From Limosilactobacillus equigenerosi DSM 18793 = JCM 14505 (GTDB lineage: Bacteria > Bacillota > Bacilli > Lactobacillales > Lactobacillaceae): DNA of 32,561 nucleotides. Where the stretch lies: the NCBI RefSeq assembly GCF_001311375.1, contig NZ_BBAS01000016.1, forward strand, positions 1-32,561. Direction: 5' to 3'. Below, in pieces: positions 18,510 through 28,146 of the stretch. How positions within the stretch are numbered: position 1 is the first letter of the stretch; each line of letters begins with the position of its first letter. The notes beneath the pieces were generated by a model that was given only the letters and a program-made list of their open reading frames with translations, ran no database searches and had not been told where the DNA came from. The position numbers and the translations under genes were made by a program.

Positions 18510-19284
18510 ATGGATGAACAACAACCACGGAATGCAGCGGCCGGGGCCGTACAACAACAGCATCAAAAGGCTGAAGTTAAGACGTTGGCAGAACAGTTAA
18601 CGGCAGCTGGATTAACGCGCAAAAACCATGATTATGTCATGCAATTGAATAAGCAATTACGGCGCCAAGGGGTTAATGAGGAACAAGTAAAAACTTGGTT
18701 AACGGCCACGATTGAAAAAAATTGTGACGGCGCAAAAGACCGGGCAAACGGCCACCAATTTATTGGGAACGCCAACGGCCTACGCTGAAAGTTTAATTAA
18801 CCCTAAGAAGCCAGCTGAATCACGGACGACGAGTTCGAATCCATGGTTATTAGCCATTGATAATGCGTTAATGTTCTTGGCTATCTTTACGATTATGTTT
18901 GGGGTGATGGGATTAATGGATCCAAAATCAGCCAACATTAATGGAACGTCAGGAATTACCGCCATTATTTTGGTTTCAATTGTTGGGGGTGCCTTATTTG
19001 GGTCGATTACGAAGTTAATGGCACCAGCTAAGGATCCTGAAACGGGGAAGCGCTTAGGCTTACCAGTTTGGTTGCGGGTAATTTTAGTCTTAGTCGGGTT
19101 TATGGCTTGGATTGGGATTTACGGGTTAACGGCCGTTATGAACGGAGCGTACAACCCGCACTTAAATGGTTGGATTTACATTGTCATTGCGGTGATTGCC
19201 TTTGTTGGTGATATGTACTTCCGGCGGAAATATAATGTGGTTGGTGGCTTTATGGGCCGGCCAATGCCACGCGAAACTAAGTAA
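18510..19284 (+). CDS. DUF1129 family membrane protein, one frameshift in this sequence
   Basis: A 257-residue protein with a soluble helical N-terminus (about 100 residues, Q- and A-rich) and four predicted membrane helices in the second half (NALMFLAIFTIMFGVMGL; ITAIILVSIVGGALFG; LRVILVLVGFMAWIGIYGL; WIYIVIAVIAFVGDMYF). DUF1129 proteins typically follow ychF in lactobacilli; their function is not known. An A7 run at 18715-18721 breaks the frame. With six A it reads TIEKIVTAQKTGQTATNLLG. A strong terminator follows, so this is the last gene of the rsmG block. Confidence 0.85.
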
Positions 19285-19292
19285 TTTAAAAT

Positions 19293-19327
19293 GACAGTGA
19301 TATCAATTGATATCACTGTCGTTTTTA
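19293..19327 (+). terminator. Terminator built on a perfect 28-base palindrome
   Basis: The arms GACAGTGATATCAA and TTGATATCACTGTC are exact complements with no fixed loop, followed by GTTTTTA. It closes the DUF1129 transcript. Confidence 0.88.
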
Positions 19328-19473
19328 TTAACGGGCTGTGTTGTGGGATATTTCATAAGGTTAAATTATGTTAACTGAGAGATTATTTATTTACTACTTC
19401 ATTATATTTAGGGGAAAGTTTAGGATTTGTTAAAGGTGGGAGAGATTACTAGCCGATTGTAATTTCAACACGG

Positions 19474-19479
19474 TATAAT
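19474..19479 (+). promoter_or_regulatory. Probable -10 box of the two-component operon
   Basis: TATAAT lies 34 bases before the response-regulator start and about 20 bases before its GGAGGG ribosome site. No good -35 box is found at 16-18 bases upstream, so the promoter may need an activator, possibly the regulator itself. The rest of the gap 19328-19512 is AT-rich and I see nothing else in it. Confidence 0.45.
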
Positions 19480-19512
19480 GAGGATAAATTTTAAGCGAGC
19501 GGAGGGTATCAA

Positions 19513-20202
19513 ATGAAAATTTTAATGGTCGACGATGATCCAGAAATCGTCCAATTATTAGAAATTTATATCCGGAATGAAGGTTATGAAGCGGTGAAGG
19601 CCTATAACGGGAAAGAAGCATTAACGAAACTTCGTACTGATCCGGGAATTGATTTAGTGATTTTGGATATTATGATGCCGGAATTGGATGGAATGGCGGT
19701 AATTAAAGCCGTGCGCAAGGATTCAGATGTGCCGATTTTGGTCCTATCAGCCAAAACCGCCGATATGGATAAGATTCACGGCTTGGTTACCGGGGCGGAT
19801 GATTATGTCACGAAGCCATTTAATCCCTTAGAAGTCATGGCGCGGGTAAAGTCGTTATTACGGCGCAGTGAACATCAAGTGACGAAACAAGAACCGGATG
19901 AAATTAACTTAGGACCATTAGTGATTAAGCCTGATTCGCATGAAGTAACGACCTTGCAAGGGCAACCAATTCAATTAACGGCCCTTGAATTTGGAATTTT
20001 AGCGTTATTAGCGCGACATCCAAACCGGGTCTTTAGTGCTGAGGATATTTTTGAGCGGGTTTGGCAACAAGAAAGTGTGGTTTCAGCCAAAACCGTGATG
20101 GTCCATGTGAGCCACTTGCGCGATAAAATTGAAGCTGCCACCAACGGGGAACAAGTGATTGAAACCGTTTGGGGGGTTGGTTACAAAGCGGTTGATCATT
20201 AA
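19513..20202 (+). CDS. OmpR/PhoB-family response regulator
   Basis: Intact 229-residue regulator. The receiver domain has acidic residues DDD at 7-9, the phospho-acceptor Asp52 (LDIMMPELDG), Ser79 (VLSAKT) and Lys101 (VTKPF). The C-terminal winged helix (residues about 130-229) carries VMVHVSHLRDKIE and VWGVGYKAV. Similarity is to the VanR-like branch. The kinase and a D,D-carboxypeptidase follow, so the system probably senses the cell wall. A 118-base gap with a weak GGTTG...CAACC-TTTTCTTTT hairpin (about 20255-20292) separates it from the kinase and may lower downstream expression. Confidence 0.92.
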   Translation: MKILMVDDDPEIVQLLEIYIRNEGYEAVKAYNGKEALTKLRTDPGIDLVILDIMMPELDGMAVIKAVRKDSDVPILVLSAKTADMDKIHGLVTGADDYVTKPFNPLEVMARVKSLLRRSEHQVTKQEPDEINLGPLVIKPDSHEVTTLQGQPIQLTALEFGILALLARHPNRVFSAEDIFERVWQQESVVSAKTVMVHVSHLRDKIEAATNGEQVIETVWGVGYKAVDH

Positions 20203-20320
20203 ATAAAAATTGCCGGGTAAGTTAAAACGGCGTAAAATATGAATTAATTAAGTCGAGGTTGGGAGCAAGTGATTGGTCGCAACCTTTTCTTTTGAAGTTA
20301 ACAGAGAGGATGGATCAGTG

Positions 20321-21470
20321 ATGTTACGTTTAACTCCCCGCGAAAAAAAGTTCCCTATTGTTTGAGGGGATTTTAACCGTTATTATGCTTGGGTTGATTA
20401 ACTTGGCTATTTTTACGATTGTCCAAGGTTTTTTATTTGACCATCCTGAAATGCAAGTTGGGTTCTTTGTGATTCGCCAATCATTTGATTTAGGTCCGGT
20501 CCATACCCGCATTGTTGGGTATCACCAGGTGTTAGTTTTAATCTTTATCGTCGTTGATATTTGGGTGCTCGTGTGGCGGTTGAAACGGCGAAAACGGCAA
20601 TATCAATTAGATCATATTATTCGGGAACTGCATTATATTGCGCAAGGCCATCTTGATCATCGGATTGATTTTAGTTTAACGGGGCGCGAACAAGATGTGA
20701 TTACGAGTGTCAATGCCTTAGTCGATAGTGCTGTGAAATCGATGGAAGAAGAACGTGAAATCGAAAAATCAAAGGATGAACTGATTACAAATGTAAGCCA
20801 TGATTTACGGACGCCGTTGACGAGTATTATTGGCTACTTAGGCTTAATTGAAAATCATCAATACCGCAGTGAAGAAGAGATTGTTGAGTTTGCCAACATT
20901 GCGTATACTAAGGCCACACAAATGAAAACGATGGTTGAAGATTTATTTGAGTACACGCAAGTCCAATTTAATGATCGTCAGTTAGAATTTCAGCCGGTTG
21001 ATTTAACCCAATTACTCGATCAAGTCGCAGCTAGTTTTGAGTTAACGGCGCAAAAACAAGGAATTCAAATTCAAACGCACTTTACTTTGAGTCCATTAAT
21101 GATTGAAGCTGAAGCGAGTCAATTAGGACGAGTCTTTAGCAATTTAGTCGCCAATGCGTTGAAATATGGTGATGGTGCGACCGTAATTAAGTTAAGTGCG
21201 AATGTGATGGATGATGAAGCCATTGTTGATGTCGCTAATGACGGGGTGCCAATTCCAGCTCGCTCGGTTAATCGGTTGTTTGAACGCTTTTACCGGGTTG
21301 AAAGTTCGCGCTCGAAACAAACGGGTGGGGCAGGCTTAGGTTTGGCGATTGTTCAAAGTATCGTGGAAAAACATCATGGGCAGGTCAGTGTGATGTCGAA
21401 CCAAGCTTTAACGACGTTTACCGTCCGACTGCCATTGAAACAAGGAGTATCTGATGAAACGAAAGCATAA
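20321..21470 (+). CDS. Membrane sensor histidine kinase, one frameshift near the start
   Basis: A 382-residue kinase with two membrane helices (about residues 15-38 and 68-86) and a short extracellular loop. A HAMP-like linker follows, then the phospho-acceptor His160 in NVSHDLRTPL. The ATP-binding boxes are NLVANALKYG, DVANDGVPI and GGAGLGLAIV. An A7 run at 20343-20349 breaks the frame after nine codons. With six A the start reads MLRLTPREKSSLLFEGIL. The start is set by an AGAGAGGA ribosome site before the ATG. It overlaps the carboxypeptidase gene by 17 bases. The signal sensed is unknown. Confidence 0.91.
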
Positions 21471-22659
21471 ATTTTGGATGGGTAGTATTTTACTTTGGTG
21501 CAGTGTAGGCTTATTGTTGCCAACATCAACGGTGCAGGCTGCAACGAGTGTCCAAACGCACGTCCAAGCCAAAGCAGCGGTCATGATTGATGTGCAAACG
21601 GGCCAGCTTATTGCACAACAAAATGCTAAGCAAGCGCTACCGATTGCTTCGTTAAGTAAATTACTAACTTTATTAGTGGTTGAACGCGCCGTAGCGAAGC
21701 AACAATTACGGTGGGATGAGCAAGTTAAGGCGCAACCTGATGAGGTTAAATTGTCACATAATCCGCTGTATTCAAACGTGCCATTGGATACCCATCAAAG
21801 GTATTCAATTCAACAATTAGCGGCCGCGGCGATGGTAAAGTCGGCTGATGGCGCTACCATCACCTTAGCGAAGGCAGCTGGTGGTGATTTAACGCATTTT
21901 ACTAAGGAAATGCAAACGACGGCGCACCAAGTGGGAGTAAAAGACGCCCAGTTATATAATCCGGTTGGGTTAGCGGATGGTGATATGGGGGCTTACCAAA
22001 ATCCGCGCATTCCGGATCAAGCTGAAAATCAAATGTCAGCTATTAGTGTCGCTAAAATTGCGCGGCAAGTAGTGAACCAAGATGCGATGACTGTACAATT
22101 AGCTAAGCAACCAAGTTTAGCTTGGCAAGGGCGGATGGTTAAAAATACCAATGAATTGCTAGGGACGGTCAAGATTGGTAATGATCAAGTCGAAATTAAG
22201 GGACTGAAAACGGGGACCTCTGAGGGAGCCGGGCAGTGTTTAGTAACTTTGGGGATTGTTAGAGGTCGGCGCGTAATTACGGTGGTTTTAAATGCTAATA
22301 ATCGTTTCCAAGTTACCAAGGATCTATATCAACAAGCATTAACTAAGATGCGAGTGCAACCAATTCATTATCAAGCGATGATTAAAACTTGGCAGGGCCA
22401 GCCGGGCCGGGTTACGGTGGCAACCAAGCAGGCGGCCTTATGGTTACCAAAGGGGCAACCGCGACCACAAGGAAAGTTAGTTTGGCGGACCAAGCAACGG
22501 TGGGGCTGGCGGTATCAAGCGCCACTCAGCACGAAACAAGTTGTTGCAACCGTTAATTATCAAGGGATTCCAAGTGTTAGCGGTTCGCAAGTGCGGATTG
22601 CGTTAACGCCGACAAGTCCGGTTAAAAAGACGCCAAGTTGGTTTGACTTAGGAAAATAA
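21454..22659 (+). CDS. D-alanyl-D-alanine carboxypeptidase (peptidase S11, low-molecular-weight PBP)
   Basis: Exported 401-residue enzyme trimming the terminal D-Ala of peptidoglycan stem peptides. A signal peptide (MKRKHKFWMG plus hydrophobic core, cleavage likely after VQA near residue 29) starts the protein. The active-site SxxK is Ser66-Leu-Ser-Lys69 and the KTG triad is at 251-253. The middle SxN motif reads Ser129-Ala-Asp131, with Asp in place of the usual Asn. A C-terminal beta domain (about 300-390) ends without an obvious membrane anchor helix. It is co-transcribed with the kinase, which suggests that the two-component system controls cross-linking. Confidence 0.91.
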   Translation: MKRKHKFWMGSILLWCSVGLLLPTSTVQAATSVQTHVQAKAAVMIDVQTGQLIAQQNAKQALPIASLSKLLTLLVVERAVAKQQLRWDEQVKAQPDEVKLSHNPLYSNVPLDTHQRYSIQQLAAAAMVKSADGATITLAKAAGGDLTHFTKEMQTTAHQVGVKDAQLYNPVGLADGDMGAYQNPRIPDQAENQMSAISVAKIARQVVNQDAMTVQLAKQPSLAWQGRMVKNTNELLGTVKIGNDQVEIKGLKTGTSEGAGQCLVTLGIVRGRRVITVVLNANNRFQVTKDLYQQALTKMRVQPIHYQAMIKTWQGQPGRVTVATKQAALWLPKGQPRPQGKLVWRTKQRWGWRYQAPLSTKQVVATVNYQGIPSVSGSQVRIALTPTSPVKKTPSWFDLGK

Positions 22660-22753
22660 CGTAAAACGCTAGACGGACGAATTGATAATGAGCTAAAATA
22701 TACTTTGGTATTTATAAAATGCAGCTTACTCGATAATGGAGGAGAGGAAAGTT

Positions 22754-23548
22754 TTGGCTACGCATCATGTTAACCCAGAAAAGCGCTGGTTATCCGTCCT
22801 TGGTGACGCGATGCCATTGTGTTTAAGTTATGCCCCAATCGGTTTAGCGTGTGGGATTTTACTTCACGCCGCTGGGTTTAACTTTATTATGACGTTTTTA
22901 GTTTCGATTCTTGTTTATTCTGGTGGGGGGCAATTTATTTTAGCCTCACTGCTGGTGGCTAATGCCCCAGTTAGTACCATTTTCTTAACAATTTTCTTTT
23001 TAGAATTGCGGTACGCATTATTGGGGACCAGTTTATCTAAGTATTTGCGTAATGATAAACCGTGGGATGTGTTTAAATTTGCCTTTTCATTGAATGATGA
23101 AAATTATGCAATTAATTATTTAAAGTACGCTACGGATAAGCAATGGACGGTTAAAGATGCTACGATGGTTGAACATTTTGCGTTAGCATCATGGGCCGGC
23201 GGGAATTTAGTCGGCGCCCTAGTTGGTAGTACCATCACGATTGATTTAGAAATTATTAAATTTGCGTTAACGGCAATGTTCTTATACATGATTGTAATGC
23301 AAGTCCGGAAGCGGATTACATTATTAGTTTGCTTGGTGTCAGCAGTTACTTCAATTTACTTCTTGATGTTAACGAAGAGTACAATCGGGTTGATTATCTC
23401 GACTTTATTGGCCTCCTTAGTTGGGTTCATGATTGAAGATTACTTGCGGCGCAAGCATACGAATTTAAAAGATGCGTGGTTGATGCGAGAATTCTTGCGA
23501 CCATCATCATTGCGTAAAACGGTTGAAGAAAAGCAAACTAGCAAGTAG
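22754..23548 (+). CDS. azlC: AzlC family branched-chain amino acid exporter, large subunit
   Basis: Membrane protein of the AzlC family, which with AzlD exports branched-chain amino acids. Family motifs are seen: GDAMPLCLSYAPIGLACGIL at the start, YSGGGQFI, and FFLELRYALLGTSLSKYL. I choose the TTG at 22754 because GGAGGAGAGG (22738-22747) lies at the right distance. The ATG at 22736 would place the ribosome site inside the gene. This gives 264 residues. azlD follows after 11 bases. The 94-base gap before it is AT-rich, with TAAAAT and TATACT candidates but no clear promoter. Confidence 0.9.
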   Translation: MATHHVNPEKRWLSVLGDAMPLCLSYAPIGLACGILLHAAGFNFIMTFLVSILVYSGGGQFILASLLVANAPVSTIFLTIFFLELRYALLGTSLSKYLRNDKPWDVFKFAFSLNDENYAINYLKYATDKQWTVKDATMVEHFALASWAGGNLVGALVGSTITIDLEIIKFALTAMFLYMIVMQVRKRITLLVCLVSAVTSIYFLMLTKSTIGLIISTLLASLVGFMIEDYLRRKHTNLKDAWLMREFLRPSSLRKTVEEKQTSK

Positions 23549-23559
23549 AGTGATTAAGT

Positions 23560-23971
23560 ATGGTTAATTTATTACAACAATCATTACCGGTAGCCGCTGT
23601 GAATACCGACTACCGCTTTCATATTTTTGTCATTATCATGGCGGCAATTGCGGCTTTTTTTACCGCGGTATATTCCGTTATTAATTTTTACAAGTCGGGA
23701 TTTACCAGCTTGGTTTAATGAATGGATGAAATATGTGCCGGTGAGCTTATTTACGGCCTTAGTTGTTAAAGATATTTTTCTTGATAGTAAGTACATGCCA
23801 GTAATCGATCATTTTGAGACGTTTGGCCGGGAAATGATGGCGTATGGGCATGTCAGCCACATTTTAGCAGGATTATTAGTGATGGTGATTGCTTATTTTA
23901 CCCGCTCAATGGTCGTGTCGGTGTTAGCCGGCCTTCTTTTGGTGTGGTTAATTTCGATGGTGATTGCTTAA
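23560..23971 (+). CDS. azlD: AzlD family branched-chain amino acid exporter, small subunit, one frameshift
   Basis: Small membrane partner of AzlC. A T7 run at 23655-23661 breaks the frame. With six T it reads AAIAAFLPRYIPLLIF, the AzlD-type start of the second helix, and continues through YVPVSLFTALVVKDIFL and two further helices. The result is 136 residues, about 25 more than common AzlD proteins, because of an N-terminal extension before HIFVIIMA. The ribosome site before the ATG is weak (GAGTG), so coupling to azlC is likely. Confidence 0.86.
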
Positions 23972-24056
23972 TTTTGTCGGTGTGAGTTTTGGTAAGGAGG
24001 AATTATTTTCCAGCTGACCAACTCTTTTTTATGGTCAAAAAGGAGGCGTGCAATTA

Positions 24057-25087
24057 ATGGAAAATGCGTGGCAACGATTTATTGAACATACGACTTTGCG
24101 GCGGGGAGTGGTCTTAGCGGCGTTGATGTTATTCTTGTGGTCAATCAGAGCGGTGATGACGGAAGTTTTATTGACGTTTATTTTTACGTATTTAATTGTG
24201 CATTGGTTACGGTTGATTCAGCGTAAAGTTCCGTGGTTACCGACAATAGTGACAGCGTTAGTGACGTATGCAGTTTTGATTATCTTGGTATACCTAGGCG
24301 TGACGAAGTATTTACCAATGTTAATTAATCAAGTCGTCAAAATGGTGGATTATTTAATCAAATATAGTCAAAGCACGGATATGCAGTGGTTGACGAAGAA
24401 TTTATCGCATTACATTAGCATGAAAGAAATTACGGCCCAAGTTCGGAATTGGCTTACTGTCGGTATTAACACGATTACTACGGTCGGGAATTTTACGGTT
24501 TCCTTTGTGATGGCAATTATCTTGAGTTTCTTTTATGCCATTGAATTGGAACAAATGAATCATTTTTCACGCCAATTTTTGCAAAGTAAAGTCGCGGGCT
24601 GGCTATTTAAAGATTTGAATTTCTTTGGCCAAAATTTGTTAATACCTTTGGGGTCGTCTTAGAAGCGCAATTCTTTATTGCCCTTACTAATACGGTCATT
24701 ACGGCGGTTTGTTTAATCGTGATGCAGATGCCGCAAGTTTTAGCGTTATCGGTTATGGTGTTTGGGCTAAGCTTGGTGCCGGTGGCGGGGGTGATTATCT
24801 CACTAGTTCCGTTATGTATGGTAGGGTATAATACGGGTGGAATGCGGTATATCATTTATCTTTTAATTATGATTGCGGTAATTCACGCGATTGAAGCGTA
24901 TGTTTTAAACCCCAAATTCATGGCCAGTCGGACAGAATTGCCAATTTTTTATACTTTTGTCGTGTTATTAGTTGGCGAGCATTTCTTTGGCGTGTGGGGA
25001 CTATTGGTCGGAGTACCAATCTTTACATTTTTCTTAGACATTTTAGGGATTAAGCCGGTAAAACCGGTACAGGAGGTAGCAAAATGA
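24057..25087 (+). CDS. AI-2E family transporter (PerM/YdbI-like membrane protein), one frameshift
   Basis: A 343-residue protein with paired N-terminal helices, a long linker (about 80-140) and C-terminal helices. Near its end it has [12 protein letters not shown] and [20 protein letters not shown], typical of the AI-2E transporter family. Members have been linked to autoinducer-2 or ion transport, but most are uncharacterised. One A is missing in the run at 24631-24634. With five A it reads [18 protein letters not shown] use the ATG at 24057, ten bases after AGGAGG, not the GTG at 24048 which sits on it. Its stop overlaps the fhs start (ATGA). Confidence 0.86.
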
Positions 25088-26745
25088 CAACCGATTTATC
25101 AATTGCCCAAGCAGCCAAGTTAGAACCGATTACCAAAATTGCGGCCAAAACTGGTTTACAACCGGCCGAAATTGAACTTTATGGGGATACGAAGGCGAAA
25201 ATTAAGTTGCCGGTGACTGATCGGAAGCACCAGAGCGGTAAGTTAATCTTAGTAACTTCAATTAATCCAACGCCGGCGGGGGAAGGTAAGTCAACGGTCT
25301 TAGTTGGACTCGGCGATGCGTTGAATCAATTAAAGCATCAAACCATTATCGCGATGCGTGAACCATCAATGGGGCCCGTCTTTGGGATGAAAGGTGGGGC
25401 CACGGGTGGTGGTTATAGCCAAGTTGTCCCAATGGAAGAAATTAATTTACACTTTACGGGTGACTTCCATGCCATTACGAGTGCTAATAATACGTTAGCG
25501 GCCTTAATTGATAATTACATTATGCGTGATAATACTTTGCAATTAGATCCGCGGCGGGTAATTTGGAAACGGGTGGAAGATGTGAATGACCGGGCGTTAC
25601 GGAATGTCGTGACAGGATTAGGTGGTGTCATGCAAGGTGTTCCACGTGAAACGGGCTTTGATATTACGCCAGCTTCGGAAATCATGGCCATTTTATGTTT
25701 AGCCACTGATTTAGCCGATTTAAAACGGCGGGTTAATCAAATTGTTGTTGGTTACACTTACGATCAAACGCCAGTCACGGTGGGCGAATTAGGGTTTGGT
25801 GATGTGGTAACGATTCTCTTAAAAGATGCCATTAAGCCAAATCTCGTGCAAACACTTGCGCATACCCCGACGATTATTCATGGGGGCCCATTTGCCAATA
25901 TTGCCCATGGTTGTAATAGTGTGATTGCGACCCAAACGGCAATGAAATTAGCTGATTATACCGTTACAGAAGCGGGCTTTGGGGCTGACTTAGGGGCCGA
26001 AAAATTCCTTGATATTAAGACCCGCGCGCTTGGGGCCAATCCAGACGCTGTAGTGGTGGTGGCCACGATTCGGGCGTTGAAATATAACGGTGGGGCAGCC
26101 CTCGCTGACTTAACGACGGAAGATCTATCGTCGTTGGAGGCGGGAATGCCGAACTTATTAAAGCATTTAAAGAATTTACGGCAATATAATTTACCGTTAG
26201 TAGTGGCGATTAATCGGTTTACGAGTGATACCGAAGCGGAAATTAACTTAGTAAAGCAAGCGTGTGCTACGTTAGGGATTGAAGCGATTACGACGGATGC
26301 TTGGGCGCAAGGGGGGCAAGGGACGCAAGACCTAGCCCGGGCAGTGGTCAAATTAACTGAACAAGCCAATGATTTTCAGCCACTCTATGATTTAGACGCT
26401 GACGTGGCGGCGAAGATCACAACGGTGGCCCGTCAGATTTACGGTGCCAAGGAAGTTGAATTTAGTAAAAAGGCGCAACGGCAATTGGCGACGATTAAAG
26501 CCAACGGTTGGGATCAGTTACCAGTCTGTATCGCGAAAACGCAATATTCGTTGACGGATGACCCGGCTGAATTAGGGGCGCCAAGTGATTTTGTCTTCCA
26601 CATTCGGGAGCTGGTTCCTAAATTAGGGGCAGGTTTTATCGTGGCTTTAGCGGGATCGATGTTAACGATGCCGGGCTTACCAAAAGTACCAGCGGCCGTG
26701 AAGATGACAATTGATGATAATGGTAAAATTGACGGGATGTTTTAA
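25084..26745 (+). CDS. fhs: Formate--tetrahydrofolate ligase
   Basis: Intact 553-residue enzyme making 10-formyl-THF from formate, ATP and THF. It feeds purine synthesis and formyl-Met-tRNA. The P-loop TPAGEGKST is at residues 63-71. [22 protein letters not shown] and NIAHGCNS are family signatures. Length is normal. The start overlaps the stop of the upstream membrane protein by four bases, and purB follows after 19 bases, so the three form an operon. A parS-like sequence lies inside the gene at 25638-25653. Confidence 0.97.
   Translation: MTTDLSIAQAAKLEPITKIAAKTGLQPAEIELYGDTKAKIKLPVTDRKHQSGKLILVTSINPTPAGEGKSTVLVGLGDALNQLKHQTIIAMREPSMGPVFGMKGGATGGGYSQVVPMEEINLHFTGDFHAITSANNTLAALIDNYIMRDNTLQLDPRRVIWKRVEDVNDRALRNVVTGLGGVMQGVPRETGFDITPASEIMAILCLATDLADLKRRVNQIVVGYTYDQTPVTVGELGFGDVVTILLKDAIKPNLVQTLAHTPTIIHGGPFANIAHGCNSVIATQTAMKLADYTVTEAGFGADLGAEKFLDIKTRALGANPDAVVVVATIRALKYNGGAALADLTTEDLSSLEAGMPNLLKHLKNLRQYNLPLVVAINRFTSDTEAEINLVKQACATLGIEAITTDAWAQGGQGTQDLARAVVKLTEQANDFQPLYDLDADVAAKITTVARQIYGAKEVEFSKKAQRQLATIKANGWDQLPVCIAKTQYSLTDDPAELGAPSDFVFHIRELVPKLGAGFIVALAGSMLTMPGLPKVPAAVKMTIDDNGKIDGMF
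25638..25653 (+). promoter_or_regulatory. parS-like ParB-binding site inside fhs
   Basis: TGTTCCACGTGAAACG differs from the Bacillus subtilis parS TGTTCCACGTGAAACA only in the last base. It encodes the conserved GVPRETG segment of Fhs. It lies about 9 kb from parB, and parS sites are commonly found near that locus. Confidence 0.5.
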
Positions 26746-26764
26746 AAAGTGAGGAATAAAAGCG

Positions 26765-28060
26765 ATGATTGATCGTTATACGCGACCAGCAATGGCAGCT
26801 GTCTGGTCAGAAGAAAATAAGTATCAAAGTTGGTTAGCGGTTGAATTAGCGGTGGATGAAGCGTGGCAACAAGCTGGCGTCATTCCCGCCGCTGATATTG
26901 CGGCGTTAAAGCAAAATGCCAAAATTGATGTTGAACGGATTGCTGAAATTGAAGCGACGACGCATCATGATGTGATTGCGTTTACCCGGGCGTTATCCGA
27001 AACGCTAGGGGAAGAAAAGAAGTGGGTTCACTATGGTTTAACCAGTACCGACGTCGTTGATACGGCTCAAGGGCTTCGCTTGAAGCAAGCCAATGATATT
27101 TTGCGCCAAGATTTAGCTGATTTAGCTGATGTATTAGCTACCCGCGCGCGTGAATTCAAGACCACGGTTTGTATGGGGCGGACGCATGGGGTGCATGCGG
27201 AACCAACGACCTTTGGATTAAAGTTAGCTCGGTGGTATAGCGAAGTTAAGCGCGATCAAGACCGCTTTGAACATGCCGCCAAAGGCGTAGAAGCGGGTAA
27301 AATTAGTGGTGCCGTGGGGACATTTGCGGAAGTCGGTCCTGAAATTGAAGCGGCCGTTTGTGACCAACTTGGTTTAACGGCCCAACCAATTTCAACCCAA
27401 GTTTTACCACGGGATTTACATGCCGAATACATTGCCACGTTGGCGTTATGTGCGACGACGATTGAAAATATCGCGACTGAAATTCGGGCCTTACAACGGA
27501 CGGAAATTCATGAAGTGGAAGAACACTTTGCCAAAGGCCAAAAGGGTTCTTCAGCGATGCCGCATAAGCGGAATCCGATTAGTTCGGAAAACTTAACGGG
27601 AATGGCCCGGGTGATGCGAGGACATGTCGTAACGGCTTATGAAAATGTTAGTCTGTGGCATGAACGAGACATTTCACATTCCAGTGCGGAACGGGTAATT
27701 TTACCAGATACGACGATTGGCTTGGATTACATGTTGAATCGGATGACCCGGTTGCTGAAGAACTTAGATGTTTTCCCGGAAACAATGAAACGGAACATGG
27801 ATAAGACGCTTGGTTTAATTTACAGTGGTCGTGTTTTATTGAAGTTGGTGGAAAGCGGGATGAGTCGTGAAGCAGCTTATGACTTAATTCAACCATACAC
27901 GGCGCAAAGTTGGGATCAACAAGTGCCATTCCGGCCATTGTTAGAAGCTGATCCAACAATCCAACAACAATTAACACCATCCCAATTAGACGATGCATTT
28001 GATTATCGGTGGCATTTACGCCATGTGGATGATGTCTTTAAACGGTTGGGGTTAGATTAA
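26765..28060 (+). CDS. purB: Adenylosuccinate lyase
   Basis: Intact 431-residue fumarase-superfamily enzyme acting twice in purine synthesis: SAICAR to AICAR, and adenylosuccinate to AMP. Motifs are [28 protein letters not shown] and [15 protein letters not shown]. The catalytic loop signature [11 protein letters not shown] lies near residues 261-271. It follows fhs closely, which supplies the formyl donor for the same pathway. I see no terminator directly after it. Confidence 0.97.
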   Translation: MIDRYTRPAMAAVWSEENKYQSWLAVELAVDEAWQQAGVIPAADIAALKQNAKIDVERIAEIEATTHHDVIAFTRALSETLGEEKKWVHYGLTSTDVVDTAQGLRLKQANDILRQDLADLADVLATRAREFKTTVCMGRTHGVHAEPTTFGLKLARWYSEVKRDQDRFEHAAKGVEAGKISGAVGTFAEVGPEIEAAVCDQLGLTAQPISTQVLPRDLHAEYIATLALCATTIENIATEIRALQRTEIHEVEEHFAKGQKGSSAMPHKRNPISSENLTGMARVMRGHVVTAYENVSLWHERDISHSSAERVILPDTTIGLDYMLNRMTRLLKNLDVFPETMKRNMDKTLGLIYSGRVLLKLVESGMSREAAYDLIQPYTAQSWDQQVPFRPLLEADPTIQQQLTPSQLDDAFDYRWHLRHVDDVFKRLGLD

Positions 28061-28115
28061 TCAAGTTCCAAGACTTTAAATTTAAGGATAAATGCTTTAA
28101 AATAATTAATGAATT

Positions 28116-28127
28116 TGACAATTGTCA
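28116..28127. promoter_or_regulatory. Perfect 12-base palindrome before gpmA
   Basis: TGACAATTGTCA is an exact dyad lying just before the gpmA ribosome site (AAGAGG) and about 20 bases before the start codon. It could be an operator. I cannot assign a regulator. Upstream, TAAAAT at about 28098-28103 could be a -10 box for gpmA. Confidence 0.35.
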
Positions 28128-28146
28128 GGAAAGAGGTATTTAGTTC

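Noticed and set aside
24057-25087. Naming the AI-2E family protein an autoinducer-2 exporter
   Set aside because: The family name is broader than the function, and nothing here (no luxS or lsr genes) points to quorum sensing.
27772-27790. A TTTTCCCGGAAAC stretch in purB as a third Noc site
   Set aside because: It matches the Noc consensus at only about 10 of 14 positions, too weak beside the two 13/14 matches.
28115-28120. TTGACA before gpmA as a -35 box
   Set aside because: No -10 box fits before the ribosome site and start codon. The bases belong to the palindrome.
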